Assembly: GCF_047511655.1 (NCBI RefSeq)
Contig: NC_133394.1
Coordinates: 55,398,501-55,462,500, forward strand
From: Castor canadensis
Lineage: Eukaryota > Chordata > Mammalia > Rodentia > Castoridae
Direction of reading: 5' to 3'
Length of the DNA stretch: 64,000 nt
In this document: positions 23,953 through 36,414 of the stretch, one piece after another
How positions within the stretch are numbered: the first letter of the stretch is position 1
Layout of the letters: every line of letters starts with the position of its first letter
Program-made: the position numbers and the translations under genes
The notes under the pieces: generated by a model
Seen by the model: the letters and a program-made list of their open reading frames with translations, nothing else
Database searches by the model: none
Told to the model about the DNA's origin: nothing

Positions 23953-26900
23953 GTGAGTCCTCGCGCCGGACACGGTGGGGAGACCTGGGCTTTGTCGGCC
24001 GCATGGCCTCTAGCCTCGGCCTGGGAGACCGGGAGGCCCTGCCTGCCCTGGTACCGGACCTCTGGCGGAAGGTGGAAATGCGATGCGGACCCTTGCTTAT
24101 AGACTGATGTGTTACTCAGGAGGGAGGAGAGATCTGCATGCTGCTGAGGCCTGGTTCTCAGGGCTTTCCCTTCTCCTGAGCTACTGCACATCTCCTCCGG
24201 TTTTAGGCCTGGTGTGCCTGGTGGGGCCTGGCGTGGATTTTTACCTAGACTCCACCCCACCCAAGCTGTGGGAGGAACTGCACTTCACCAGCCCCCATGC
24301 ACTTTCTAATGGAGCTTGAGGCGATGAGGAGTTACAGGGACAAGCTTGCCTGGGGAATGGGACCAGGCAGTTTAGTTGCTAATTTTTAACAAGCAACCGG
24401 ATTTGATCTCCTCTGACCACATGATCTTAATTTAGATGGATTAGAAAGAGGTGAAATGTTTGACATTTTTCTCTTACTACCACAACGTGTAAGCAAAATT
24501 TTAAGGATTTTCCATGCTGTTTTACCGTACTTTCAACAGATACAAAACGTTAACGTCTCTTTTGCTTTCAGCATTTGGCATCAACAGCATTTTGTATCAG
24601 CGAGGAATATACCCATCTGAAACCTTTACTAGAGTGCAGAAATACGGGCTCACCTTGCTTGTCACTACTGATCCTGAGCTCATAAAATATCTCAATAATG
24701 TGGTGGAACAACTGAAAGGTAAATAATCACTGGAAAAACTATGAGCTTTGTGTTTCTGCCAGGGTCCACATTTTTAAGCATCTCAAGTGGTCATTTTTCA
24801 GCTCCTTTTGAGGAAGTGAAAAACTACCATTTCACATATACTGATTATCAGGGGGCTCAAGGAAACAAAGAATAGAGAAATTAAAAGAAATCTCATCCTC
24901 CCACCCAATACATTTTAAGTGAACTGAATAGTTTGATGTTGGGAATCTTATATGTCTTAACAAAACAGTCTGTTATTATTTCTCTTAGAAACGGCTTTTG
25001 CAGTTAATATGTCCAAATGAAAGAAGTTGTAATTTTTGCAGATTGGCTGTACAAGTGTTCTGTTCAGAAACTGGTGGTAGTTATCTCAAATATTGAAAGT
25101 GGTGAGGTCCTTGAAAGATGGCAGTTTGATATTGAGTGTGACAAGACTGCAAAAGAAGAAAGGTAAATTATTGTTATTTTACATTTTTTTGAAAGCTTAC
25201 TTTCATTGCTACATGAGTTCTAATTATACTGAACTAGTTTCATATAAAGTATAATATGTGTCTTAGGTATATTTTCTCTAAGATAGTCTCAAGGAAAGGT
25301 TCCTAGGTATTTGTTAGTATATCATTGATTTGTATAGATAGGATACTGTTAACATAATTGACTTTAGTCTAAATCAGTGAATTTTGAATGTGAGTTTTTG
25401 GTGGTATTTGCAAAACTACATATGATGAATTAATTGCACCATTTAGTCAGTTATTCAAAGATACTTTTAACTGTAGAGGATGATTCTAGATCCGTGTCCC
25501 AACTTAAGATACAGTGTTACTATAATTCATTTTTGCAATGAACTTCCTAAAATACTTCAAAACTTCTGAATGTTGAAACTTCCTAAGTGGGACACGTCCA
25601 TCAGCATATTGTTAATGTTTACCATTATCTTAGGCATACTTTTCTGTAAACTCAGGACCCTTTCTTACAATGGATTATAATTCACTTCTGAAGCCTTTGA
25701 TCTGTTTTATGAAATTTTTAGCTCATAAAAATAATTTGATATACACTGTAATATTTTATTTGAGGCAACAGGGAATCAGTTATTTAGACATTCTAAAAAT
25801 GCCAAAGTAATTGTAGGAATTAAACAAGTTAGATAGCATTTATTTTTATCTTGAGACATTGAAGCTTTCCTATCTTGAAATACGAAACATGAAAAAAATC
25901 ACTGGAAACAACCTGAAAAGATCACTGGAAAGACCAGTGAAATAGCAAGGATAGGTACTGTGCCTTCTAGGTTATAGGTTCTAAGAATACTTTTCTCATT
26001 GATTTTTTTAAGTCTCCTTTTTAATATTTTATTTTAGAAGCATTTAATCAGATAAATAAATTTCCTTGCCATTATGTTTTAAATAATTTGTTAAAGCCTA
26101 CAATGAATTAATCATTTTGATTTCTTTGATAGCACTCCCAGAGAAAAGTCCCAGAAAGCTATCCAGGATGAAATCCGTTCAGTGATCAGACAGATTACAG
26201 CTACAGTTACATTTCTGCCACTGTTAGAGGTTTCTTGTATGTATTAATCAACTTATTTATGTAAATTTGGGGGGCAGAGGAGTAAGCTACTATTGTAAGA
26301 ATTACCCCTTTATTGAATTATTTCTTCATTTTCGGTGCCATGTATTGTCATTTTAGAAAACTTGTAAGTTCTGTGAAGAACGAAAAAGTATTCCACAACA
26401 CTCATTCTTGAATAGTTTCATGTGATTTTTCTCAGTACTTCTTATTTTCTTCACATTATTATATGTGTGACTATAGATATTATTGTTTTCCTTTTCATTC
26501 TTATTCTATTCATGAATTATTTACCAACTATTTCCTATAGGCCAGACACTGTTCTAAGCATTAGTATATACCACTGACAGAACCAAGATATTAAATTTGT
26601 TGTGATTTACATTTATATTTTATTATGTGATTGTATGCTTAATTTATATACTCTATTTTTAATGATTTTCTCCTTAAAGAAAAAGCTTGAATTTTTTTAA
26701 GAATAAAATCGAAGACTATAATGTTTTCTTTACTGTAACAAATTTGCATTGTGGAAAACAAATTAGTGTTCAGAGACCTGGCTAAACCACCTTTTCAAAC
26801 TATGGGTAGACTACAATGTGTCCCTTAATAGAGACAGGAAGGTTAGTTTTGATTTTGACAAATGATGTATGTTCTTATCCCCAATTAGGTTCTTTTGATC

Positions 26901-27061
26901 TACTGATTTATACAGACAAAGATTTGGTTGTACCTGAGAAATGGGAAGAGTCTGGACCACAGTTCATTACCAATTCTGAGGAAGTTCGTCTTCGTTCATT
27001 TACTACCACAATCCACAAAGTGAATAGCATGGTGGCCTACAAAATTCCTGTCAATGACTGA
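23880..27061 (+). CDS. MAD2L1: MAD2L1, mitotic spindle assembly checkpoint protein MAD2 (five coding exons)
   Basis: MAD2 is a HORMA-domain protein that switches from an open to a closed form on MAD1 at unattached kinetochores and sequesters CDC20, holding the anaphase-promoting complex inactive. Coding exons are 23880-23952, 24572-24718, 25042-25162, 26133-26236 and 26889-27061; all four introns are GT-AG. The exons total 618 bases, giving 205 residues plus stop, the same length as human MAD2. The start ATG has a strong Kozak context (G at -3 and +4). The HORMA fold spans nearly the whole protein. Leu13, Trp75 and the Arg133-Gln134 dimer-interface pair are present, as is Ser195 in the C-terminal safety-belt region. 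From memory, differences from human are few (for example position 6 and the loop near 109-115). The frame is intact across all joins, so this is a functional gene and not a retrocopy. Confidence 0.98.
24572..24718 (+). CDS. MAD2L1: MAD2L1 coding exon 2
   Basis: Preceded by a pyrimidine-rich 'tcttttgctttcag' acceptor and followed by a GTAAAT donor. Completes Ser25 and runs to the first base of codon 74. Contains the GINSILYQRGIYPSE segment. Confidence 0.97.
25042..25162 (+). CDS. MAD2L1: MAD2L1 coding exon 3
   Basis: The acceptor is 'tttttgcag' and the donor GTAAAT. Starts by completing Asp74, followed by Trp75. Ends two bases into codon 114. Confidence 0.97.
26133..26236 (+). CDS. MAD2L1: MAD2L1 coding exon 4
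   Basis: The acceptor is 'tttctttgatag' and the donor GTATGT. Carries Arg133-Gln134 and the ITATVTFLPLLE strand. Confidence 0.97.
26515..26590 (+). repeat. L2-like fragment in MAD2L1 intron 4
   Basis: The 'ggccagacactgttctaagc' block is the diagnostic word of L2 3' ends. Confidence 0.55.
26889..27061 (+). CDS. MAD2L1: MAD2L1 coding exon 5 (terminal coding exon)
   Basis: The acceptor is 'ccccaattag'. Encodes the C-terminal safety belt, ending ...KIPVND before TGA at 27059-27061. Confidence 0.97.
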
Positions 27062-27610
27062 AGGTGAGATCAGGAAAATAATGTAACTGGAATTCTCAAA
27101 TGTAGTTTTTCTGAAACTATGTTTTATTTCATTGGGTAATTTTCAGACTGGGAATGCTAACATTATACTTTAAATGTGCATAATTGTTCTTTTCTGGGAG
27201 ACATGTTTGATTTTCCACAGTGTTAACATAAATTTACCAGACCATTGTTCAAGAGAAACCAGCAGATTTTGTCAGCATTATAATTTAAATTACATTGAAG
27301 GTGGTAATTGTAGATGGAAAATATTTGCTTCAAGCTGGATACTTAATAATTTTTTCAAGTATATGGGCTCAGAATATAGAGATATTTAAATATGAAATAT
27401 AGCAAAAGAAGTCAATATTCAGTCTTTACTGAGATTCAGAAAGTAGAGAAATGTGGCTGTATTGGGTCCTTTTGTCATGTTTCACTATACAGGTCCCATT
27501 TTTGAAAAGCTGATTATTAGATTTTAATTAATATAACTTGAACCCATGAAGCAATAGATATTTGTACTGCTTAATTCTTGTAATAAAAAGATGTTAATTT
27601 GTTTTATAGA
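27062..27610 (+). other. MAD2L1: MAD2L1 3' UTR
   Basis: Non-coding DNA from the stop codon to just past the first good poly(A) signal. The 71-codon frame at 27174-27389 has no family signature. The true 3' end needs transcript data. Confidence 0.65.
27582..27587 (+). terminator. MAD2L1: Polyadenylation signal, probable MAD2L1
   Basis: AATAAA about 520 bases after the stop codon, with a GT-rich stretch near 27641-27650 that could serve as the downstream element. Confidence 0.6.
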
Positions 27611-30070
27611 ATCAACCTTTAAGTGACAATGATGCAATAGAGTGTGTCTTTTAAGAATCATAAAATATGTTGGTATTAGTGTGGTATTTATACAGTTAAA
27701 TCATAGTTAGAATAGATTCAGTAGAATAAAATATCTTTCAATTATACTTTCTTCATCTAATAACAATTCACTTATACTGTGCTTCATTTTAAAGGAATAA
27801 TTGTCATTTTTAATTAGTTCAATTTAGCAAATGTTAGATTGTGAATTGATGCTCAGCTTTATGCCAGCTGAGTTTTTCTTAGGTTATTAAACGTCATGGT
27901 TATTCATTTGCCTTCACTACTCTGCTTATCCGCTGTATTCTATTAGCACTTACCAAGATTTCCATGGTCAACTTAAAACTTATAAAAACAATTCTAATCT
28001 CCATTCTACATCTTACCTTATTTTGTAATTATATTACTTAGCATTTATATTGGAGACCATTCTAAGATCTTTATGCTAATTAACTCATTTAACCTTTGCT
28101 ATCATTTAATGTATATAGCATGTATCTATTCATGCAAAAATTACATATTTAGAGTCCATTAATATGCAGAATACTGTGTGTAAACTGCCAAGAATAATGA
28201 GGCATGGTACTTAAGGACTTATAAGAAAAATGAAAGTCTATGGCAAAGAACCAGGAAATAACCAAACATGTTCATTTAGCTATGCATTTTGATCCAATTG
28301 TGTGATTATTAAGAATAAAGGGTAGTATCTTACATTTTTTTTTTTTCAAAATCTAAGTGCTGGACAAAAAGATTCCATTACTTAATGATGACTAGAATGA
28401 ATGCTATAATAAAAACCTTTTCCCTAAAGAGTAGTTGAAACTTCCTGAGATCCAGTTGTTTAGAAAGGATCACCCACAAGTGTGTTTTCCTAGTAAGAAA
28501 AGTAGTTATGCATTAATGAAACTTGTATTAGTATAGTCAAATATCTAGAATTCATATAACATGAAGTATGGTATTAAAATGGATACTATTGAGATTAAAA
28601 CTTTCATTTGGCTAGATGCTCAAGTAGTTGAGTGCTTGGAGCTTTGATTTCATTTCAACACTAGTACTGCCAAAATAAAAAAAATAAGAAAATCTTTATT
28701 TGAATTCCTGACTGTTCATAGCCTCTATCAGTTGAATTACAAGGTAAAAAGGAAAGCAGAAATAGGGCTTCATTAAAAATACATATATGAAAATTCTGGT
28801 CCTCTTTTTAGGAAATACATTTGAAAATTTTTATAGAGAGGAGTGAATTCCAAAAAATATACAATGTCTCTGTACCATGACTAACATGGTACCACTTTTG
28901 TGATTTAAGAGTTAAGTCTGGGATTTCAATGTTAGAATAAATAGTAGGAGCTGCTACACATTCTGTTGCCCACAACATATTCTGTAGTACTAGTTCTACA
29001 TTAGCTAGCCTCTAGCTTTTTATAAAACAGCAAAAACTGGCTATGGAAAGATTTAATGTAAGACTAATTAATGCCATTGAGAATCAAATAAAAGGCTGAA
29101 GTTCTGAGACCAAGAGAAACTACAAGTTTCTATGACAAATTTGTGACCTTGATTATCTTTTTGGAATAAATGGACCACTGATGTTTCTTAACTTGATGAT
29201 TTCAAGAAAAGTAACATTGAAAAGCTTTGTTTATAGTCTAATAATTTGAATAACGGAAGACTAAGCATTGTGTAAAATCACATTTTTTAAGGCTCTACAT
29301 ATACTTGAATCATTTCATCTCAGCTGATATTGCTAACAGACTTAAATTCTTGGATTTTTATCATTTTAATGTAACTGTTGCTTCTTATGAGGTTTCTGAG
29401 GAGCCAGTCATGATCTTTTTTATCCCTTAAAACTAAACATTTTGGAGTAGCAAGCCAAATTGTAATCTAAATTGCAAAAGCTTTGGCCTAATGCTCCAAG
29501 TTGACTTATGCCTCCTCTTTATACTACTTGAGGCTCAATTTAGGAGCTAGACATGTAATCCAACAGCAGAAAAAAATGAGACTGACTTCCATACCATGTT
29601 AAACTTTGAGCAACCAAGACTATGTAAGTCTGGTGGCCTGAACTCTAACTCAGTTTTCTTACCATAGGTAGGGGAATGAAAACTTGTTCTATTGTACCCA
29701 TCAAGGTCTGAAATAAGAATCCAGCGAGGACTAAGCCACACCTGGTCTTTGGAATCCTTCCATTGTCATCAGTCACTGAAATCAAACCTCCATGAGAATA
29801 CTTAAGCAGAGATAGAACATTCCACTGTATTAGTTGGCTTTTTTCCATAGCATACAACAACAGAGTGCCCAAATAAGCAATTATTTTTCTTTACTCATGC
29901 AAGTTGGCAGGTCAGCTAGGTTGGTTCTGTTCCATATAGCTCATTCTACCAGTGGAGGGACATTGCCTAGCCAGGACTTGAGGCTTAGCTTCAAAACTGT
30001 ACACTGATATTTCTCCAGCATTCAAACTAAACAAACCAAGTCTTATGGCCAAAGCAAACTTCAGTGGAAC
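27611..30070. other. Intergenic DNA downstream of MAD2L1
   Basis: No gene recognised. It contains a degraded ID-like SINE at 28608-28690 and, at about 29825-30040, a diverged interspersed repeat ('attagttggcttttttccatag' start) whose family I cannot name. Confidence 0.6.
28608..28690 (+). mobile_element. ID-like SINE, strongly degraded
   Basis: 'ggctagatgctcaagtagtt' followed by 'gagtgcttggagc' and 'catttcaacactagtactgcc' and an A-rich tail follows the ID-like order seen elsewhere in the window. Confidence 0.6.
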
Positions 30071-30071
30071 C

Positions 30072-30389
30072 CATTGTCCCTTAGTATTCTCAGGGGATCA
30101 GTTCAAGGACCCAAACATACATGATACATTCATGGGTTCTCTATTCCTTATAAGAAATGATGTAGAATTTCTATATAACCTATACACATCCTCCCACATA
30201 GGGTAAATATCTATTTTTATTTAGTACAAAATGAATCTTTGTGAATAGTTGTTACAATGTTCTGTTATGGGACTAATGGCAAGAAAAATCTGTACATATT
30301 TAGTACAGCTACAATTTTTAAAAACTTTTGATATATGAACTTTTTGAATCTGTAGATGGAGAACTTCAGATATTGAGGGCCAACTCTAT
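30072..30389 (+). mobile_element. MER2-like Tigger DNA transposon (non-autonomous)
   Basis: The roughly 320-base unit opens with 'ttgtcccttagtattctcag', continues through 'gatcagttcaaggaccc', 'cctatacacatcctcccaca', 'aagaaaaatctgtacat' and closes with 'tattgagggccaactct'. This is the MER2/TcMar-Tigger order with near-complementary ends. No transposase is present. The family name comes from memory of the consensus. Confidence 0.75.
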
Positions 30390-30999
30390 ATTCTCTTATG
30401 GAGATGGTGCTTAGGGCAAAATGTAGGTTTGATGAAAGTGATGTAAGGGATCATGGGTAGCAAACTTGGTAAAAATGTCCAGACAGTAAGTAGTTCAGGC
30501 TTGGTCTCTTGCTTAAATCAGCCATTGTAGCTTGAGAACAACTAGACAATATGTCAATGAATAAACATTGTTGTGTTCCAATAACAAAAATCTGATAGCC
30601 TGGATTTGGCCTGAGGGTTTTAGTTGGCAACCATAAGATCACAGTTTGCTTTGGGTTATGAACATTCAAGTTAGTTCAGAGCATTTTATTTGTGAATTTT
30701 TTTTTTAAGAGCTCACTTGTTTAAACATCATTTTTTGTCTCTACAGTTTCTCAAATTGAATGTCTGTATCAATTCTATATTCTGTGCAGATCAACTGGGT
30801 ATTTCTTTGAAGTAATACCTAGTCACCCCACTAAGAATTTTGATATAAAAGCTTGGGAAGTAGAAGTTCTTTGGCATGAAATGCATAAAAACGCTTAAGA
30901 GGTCTACATTCTATTTTTAATTATGTTTTAACTATATACATTCATGGTAAATAAGTGCTTATTGTGGGAATGCACTAGAGTTCTTTATGCTCCTTATTA

Positions 31000-31345
31000 T
31001 CCTCTATGATGCCCCCTGGCATTTCAGGGTGTGGGGTGAAGGGTCATGGAGCAGGGGATATCTTGGAGCTCAGTCTCTTGTGTGCCAGGGAATGGTGCTT
31101 AACACCTAGCATGGAGGAGTGCAAATGCAAGGAACTTTCAGGAGCAGGGGATCAGAAGTGCTGACCTGCAAGCCATTTTTCTATGCAGTTAGTTTCTTCT
31201 CTATTTATGGGTTCTAAGAGAGCTCTGCTTCTTGCTGTTTATGGGACCTCATGGATGTCCTTTTGGGTTTCCAGTGTCTTCTTTTTTCTGGGTAGTTAGG
31301 TTTCCCCGGGGTTTAGGGATGTCAACAATCTGCCATCTTTCTACA
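31000..31345 (-). mobile_element. Possible L1 5'-UTR fragment
   Basis: The block is GC-richer than its surroundings. Its right edge reads 'agaaagatggcagatt' on the minus strand, similar to the 'taagatggtgact' start of the L1 at 51010-51025. The body could not be aligned by eye, so this is tentative; an LTR is the alternative. Confidence 0.3.
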
Positions 31346-32737
31346 ATATAAACTCAAAACTTCCTAACACATTAAGAAAGATATCCTTCAGGACGTTATT
31401 GGTTCAACTTTGTTTCCATTTAGTTACTTAGTATGTAAAATTTATCTTGAAGTTACTATTCATCAAAGATCAGAATAGCTATATAAAGCTGCATTATAAC
31501 TCCTGTTTTTTTCTGCTGGATGTCACTAATGCTATCATGTTCAAATTAAGGTGAATTTCTTTTGACTCTGAAGATTCTAATTCTCAGTTTTTCTTATTGA
31601 AGAAGTTAGCACTGGGATTTCTGCATACAAAAATATATAAATATATTGGGGAAAAACTCTGCCTGTTTTTTGCTAGACTTTACATGAATAATCCATGTAA
31701 ATCTATTAGTAGAAAAGAAGTAGAGTTGTAGAGTCAGCAGGCATGTGCCTGTTGTGCTTCCTGAGGTTTAAATGTTCTCTTCCTTCTGTTCTTAGATAAG
31801 GAAGCACATCCTGTGACTTCCTAACAAGCTCATCAAAAGCAGTGTTCTCCACCTTTTGTCCTTATCTTTCACATACTTGTAGCCATTGAATGTCTACAAC
31901 AAATCTTTTTCTTAATGTGCTTTGCAAAATTTGAGCATGTGTTATTGGGTGGCTTATGTTTATACTTCCCTCAGCCTTCCTGTTGTTGAGTGACTTTGGC
32001 TCATGAAAGGGAGACACCGAAAGACAGAGAGTTTGATCCTATACCTTATCTACATTGTATAAGTAATAAATGGATGTGAATTAGTGAGCCATTGTGAAAC
32101 ATAATTTTCCTAATAATTAAAAGAATTGTTCATTAAACAAACATCATTTTCTTAGAATATTTGAGAAAGTAATATCTGGTTTAACTGGTAAATAATAAAC
32201 TTCATATTCATTTTTATTAAATGTATGAAATTATATTTTAAGTTATGTTTAATATGATTATAATAAATAATTGGAAACTGCTGGGGAAACCATGGAATGG
32301 AAACTGTTAGATTTCATACTATATTATTTATAACCTCTAAAATCAGATCTTTAGGGATCTTCCCATTCTACATGATTACAGCTTTGAAAGTCATCAGTAT
32401 TCACTGCTGCTTATTAAGACAAAATCTAGTTGGGCAAACTACTTCATCTTCATTACAGTAAAGAGGTCGGTTCCAGTCTGGCAAAACAAATTCTACCCCT
32501 AACAACAAGACTATTAGAAAAAGCTTTCAGAGAAAAAAATGTCAGAGCTAACCCTCTGATTAAGCATAAGCTGGACCACCAGTAGTGCATTTCCATGCAA
32601 GGGAAAGCTCTCAAGCATCTTAAAACCTATCTGGATATGTAGATATCCAGTGGGTACCTAGATATGGTTTGAATTTCAGAAATGGCAGTCTCACTGACCA
32701 AGTAAGTAGCCTAGTCTCTATTTGTCTGGTTATGTTT

Positions 32738-32815
32738 TTGGTTTTGCTGTGGTTTGATCCCACAGCTTTCAGGCAAGCTAGGCAAGCACTCTACTTCTGA
32801 ACCACATTTCCAGAC
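32738..32815 (-). mobile_element. ID-like SINE, degraded
   Basis: The minus strand contains 'tggtctggaaatgtggttca' and 'gtgcttgcctagcttgcc' in ID-like order. Confidence 0.65.
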
Positions 32816-33379
32816 CAAATGTAGGCAGTTTTAAAGATTGAATCTAATGTTCAAAATACTTTGTCTAAAATATAGTTCTTAGATCACTATATACATAGTG
32901 TATTAGTACATCTCATTAAAAATAGGCTATACAGTCTAGAACTCCCTTGTCTAGGAAAGAAAATTCATGAATATTTAGTATCTACAGAGTTCCTGGCACC
33001 AATGAGGTACCATACATGTTTTCTGCAAGCTGTTTCTGAGTGAGTGGACATTAGGGTATGTGGGAAATGAGAGATGTAGACTGGAGGCAAGGGCTATGGA
33101 AACTGGCATTAGAGCATGTGCAAAGCTATAAGGTAAAGAAAATGATCCATTCTTCAAACTTCAATTTCAGGGTAAAAGGTCAGAAGAAAAGAAGGATTGG
33201 ACTCAAAATGAAGGTTTTACAACTCTTCTGATACCCATGGGTTACAGAGAAGAACTGTAAAGCAAAAACCGTAAAGAAACACTCCAGAGAGAGAGAGAGT
33301 GAGAGAATCCTTACAAAATGGGCAAGGAGGAGTTTAAACATCATATTGCTCTTTGCATGCATTATCTCCATCTTCACAC

Positions 33380-33485
33380 AGTCCTGGAAGGGTTTTTATC
33401 TCCATGTTACAAATAAAAGCATTTACATTCAGGAACAATAATCCGGAATGTATTCCCAAGCCCAATTCCAAAGCCAACATTATTT
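33380..33485 (+). repeat. MIR-like remnant
   Basis: 'tttttatctccatgttacaaat' followed by 'cccaagcccaattccaaagcc' resembles the MIR central and 3' blocks. Low divergence support; boundaries approximate. Confidence 0.45.
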
Positions 33486-34349
33486 TCTAGTCTTTCTTAT
33501 TGTCTGTCAGAAAACAGTAGAACAGTGAAGGGATTTTTGGCTCCAGCAGACCCACTCTTAATTTCAAGAAAATTAGAATGCAGTGTTACTCTCACTTGAA
33601 GATGGCCAAGTGGTTGTAATATTGTATTATTATAGTCATAATATTTGAGTATTAGGTTGCATTAACTTTTTAAAAAACACTTCATAATAAGCTACCCTAA
33701 AAGTTTCATAAGTATAGGACATTTGCTCTGGACCAAAAGTATTCATTTTCTTTCATCTATATTTTTCACTCATTTATAAACTTGTTATTATAATCAAATG
33801 ATGTGTTTGAATGAGTACTGAGCACCTTTCTACTTCGTGGGTTTTAGCCAGTTAGACAAAAGTAGGAGACAGAAGGGGATTGGAATTTAATATATGTATA
33901 ATTACCCAAATTGCAGTGTTATTTAGTAAAGCTGGGTAGGCGAATGAATCTTTCCAAGGCAGAATTCAGGTGTGCTGTTCTTTAAGTAGCAATCAGTCTG
34001 ACATCTTCAGTCTTCCTTTCCCAGCCCAGCAACCTGGAAGTTAGCCCTGGATACTGAATGCCAAGTGCAGAATTAGCACTGTATTGGAGCTCCTCCAAGT
34101 CTTAGAAAGATGTCTTCTTTGTGGTTGAGAAAGGCTGAGAGAGAACGTGGAGAAGCCCAAACTATTCTTTCAGTGCTGTTATCTGTCATCAGTATTAAAG
34201 GATGGAAGAACAAGCATCATCCCCAATATTTGACAGTTTTTTTTCCCCAGCATATTATAATATGTGTTACACTGGCATAAATTATGTAAGTTTATTTTAG
34301 ATAACATGCTGATGGACATTTTTAACACTTATTTGTATTCAGAAAAATA

Positions 34350-34383
34350 TGCAACTAATACACTTTAATACATTATGTATCAT
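34350..34383 (+). repeat. 34-bp perfect direct repeat, left copy
   Basis: All 34 bases are identical to 36381-36414. The bases immediately outside the two copies differ. Confidence 0.97.
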
Positions 34384-36380
34384 TTAAAGAAGAAGTAGAT
34401 CAATATTAGTATAGAAGCAGCACACATATGAAGGATCATTGAGAAGCAATATCACAATGCACCAGACTTCACAAATAGTTCAGAAACAGTAGGGAAGTCT
34501 ACATTTTCACAGGATTATTGTGTTTTTTAAACTTCTAAAATCTACTTCTTTTGCACTAAGTCTCTTGGACTGCCGAGGGCTGTTTCACCCCCTTCCCCCC
34601 AATGAAACACTAGCCACTTTTTTAGGGTGGACCCCATGCAGCACAGTAAGCAGAAAGTTTATTTCCTATTTTATTTCTTATTGCTAATGATGCCCACTAT
34701 GTTGCCCCCAATAGCTCACCAGCTTCTATGAAATGAATACAAAAAGATCGGCAATAACAAAAATGTTCCAAATAAAACAATGTACAACTCATTTTTCATC
34801 TTACCCCAAAGTAAATTCCCTTGCCAATGAAAAGCTTCTTGCAGGCTACATCTCAGCAAGAAGGTCTTGCTCATCTGCTGGGGTTCCCATAACTACATCT
34901 ATACCCTGGTCTGACTTATAGGAAGACATACGACCTCTTCAGCCTCTGAAATTAGGTTAATTCAAATCTAATTAAACTATAAATATCAGCAGCTCTACTA
35001 CTGAAATTATCAGAAGGAAAATTACAGTCCGAGAACTAAGTGAATAGTGTGACCTTGGTTGACACAATGGTTGCCAGCCAAAGAGCTTGGCAGGTAACAG
35101 TGATACTGTGTTGTAGACAGCAAGGACCTGGGCACAGTTGGTTTTCAGTTCCATGAAAGACCAGTTAACTTCTCTAATGTCAAGTTCCTGTGAATCTACA
35201 TTGGCAAAGCACAAACTGCCATGGACAATTGTGCTTCTGCATGTTTTGTGTGTGTGTTTCTTTGGGGGTTTTAGTGTTTTGGTGATGCTTCTGGGAAATT
35301 CCAATTTCCAGTTTTCTCAATGGGTGTCATTTAAGACAACTTCAGGAAATGTAGATGTCCAAATTTCTTTTTTTTTCATATGTGTAATGTGTCATGCTTT
35401 TAACGTCAATGTGTGATGGTGGTTAATCTAGGAAACTACTTCCAAATGCCTCCAGGTGTGTTCTCTAGGAGTCAGAGGGAAATCCTCTCTTCTCCAGGCA
35501 AACATGAGGGGAATGGAGTGATTACTGTAACCCTACTCTCTCATCACTGTCCTAATAAAGTATCAGATTTTGCTTATTCTCATAATAGTAATTGTCATCA
35601 CTCTTTCATAGACTTTTCATTCCTACCTAGGCAGGGCAGGTTGTAAGCAGATGGTTAGTACTTGAAAATGATGATTTCTTTAAAAATATTTGAGGAAATC
35701 ATTTAAAGGATCACAGAAAAGTCTAGTGAGTCAAGATTACTCTTGTCAAAATATAACAGCTCCAAAAGCTTAGCAGAACTTTAAAGAGATTCTAAATATC
35801 ATGGATTAAAATAGTGCATGTTAGTGTTTCAAAAGTTTGGGCCATTGAAAAGATAGAACACTAAAACAAAGAACAAAAGACTCCAAAAAATGTGAACTTG
35901 AGAGTAGAAACTTAACTCTTTTCCTTTTTTAGTCTTTCCTGGTCCAGTAGCACCTGATCATGACCATAAGAAAATTGCTTGCAGCTGTGGAAGATGAGTG
36001 CCAAGACCTGCTCACTGCACAAACTTTGGGATTTGGGGTTTTCTCTCTCTCTCTTGTTTTCTGGAATAAAATTAAAATATACACAGGTTTGAAAAGTGAA
36101 ACAGTACAGAATGATACCAAATGAAATTCTCCATCCAGCTGAGTTCCCTAGTCCCCATTTCTTACCTAGCTGTCTATCATAAAATACTGTTCTGTTGGTG
36201 GTCCTCGTATACCTCTAAGTGTATGTTAATACTCCCATTACTTATTTTTCAATCTAAATTACTCAGTCTCTGTGTTCTGTTATAGCAGTACAAAACAAAC
36301 CAACACACTGTGTACTGCCTTCATTGTTTTTCTATACTAATACTGATATTTTTTCTTTAAATATCAAACATGTCCAATTT
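34384..36380. other. 2-kb block between direct repeats, with imperfect inverted ends
   Basis: The left end (about 34383-34433) and the reverse complement of the right end (about 36322-36363) share a 'tttaaagaa' start, then 'tattagtatagaa', and an 'atgaagg' word, roughly 85 percent alike over the best 30 bases. The interior has no recognisable transposase or retrocopy. A MaLR-like tail at 36250-36306 lies just inside the right end. Longest interior frame is 110 codons antisense (34972-35304), unrecognised. Confidence 0.6.
36250..36306 (+). mobile_element. MaLR-type LTR 3' end fragment
   Basis: 'cagtctctgtgttctgttat' and the following 'agcagtacaaaacaaacc' match the terminal words of MLT1/MST LTRs. 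Confidence 0.5.
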
Positions 36381-36414
36381 TGCAACTAATACACTTTAAT
36401 ACATTATGTATCAT
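36381..36414 (+). repeat. 34-bp perfect direct repeat, right copy
   Basis: Exact partner of 34350-34383, 2031 bases downstream. Confidence 0.97.

Larger units (their letters stand above)
23640..24080 (+). promoter_or_regulatory. MAD2L1: CpG-island promoter of MAD2L1
   Basis: This is the only strongly GC- and CpG-rich stretch of the window. It lies directly upstream of and across coding exon 1. It contains two NRF1-like palindromes, a GC box and a CHR-like element (listed separately). No TATA box is evident, as expected for a CpG-island housekeeping or cell-cycle promoter. The start of transcription is inferred to lie near 23790-23820. The extra open frames on both strands here (for example 181 codons antisense at 23459-24004) follow from the GC-rich composition. 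Confidence 0.85.
30390..34349. other. Intergenic DNA, no gene recognised
   Basis: Contains a possible minus-strand L1 5'-UTR piece (about 31000-31345), an ID-like SINE (32738-32815) and a MIR-like remnant (33380-33485). The rest is unassigned. Confidence 0.6.

Noticed and set aside
23459-24004. 181-codon open frame antisense to the MAD2L1 promoter and exon 1
   Set aside because: The frame lies in a CpG-rich region where stops are rare, has low-complexity Ala/Pro/Arg composition and no domain. A divergent transcript is possible but no coding evidence exists.
34400-34460. Faint resemblance to U6 snRNA ('gaagcagcacacatatgaa')
   Set aside because: Only one short word fits; the remaining U6 sequence and the terminal T-run are absent.
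34972-35304. 110-codon antisense open frame in the unexplained 2-kb block
   Set aside because: The hydrophobic C-terminus suggests a membrane segment, but there is no family resemblance and no supporting signal. Kept only as content of the block.
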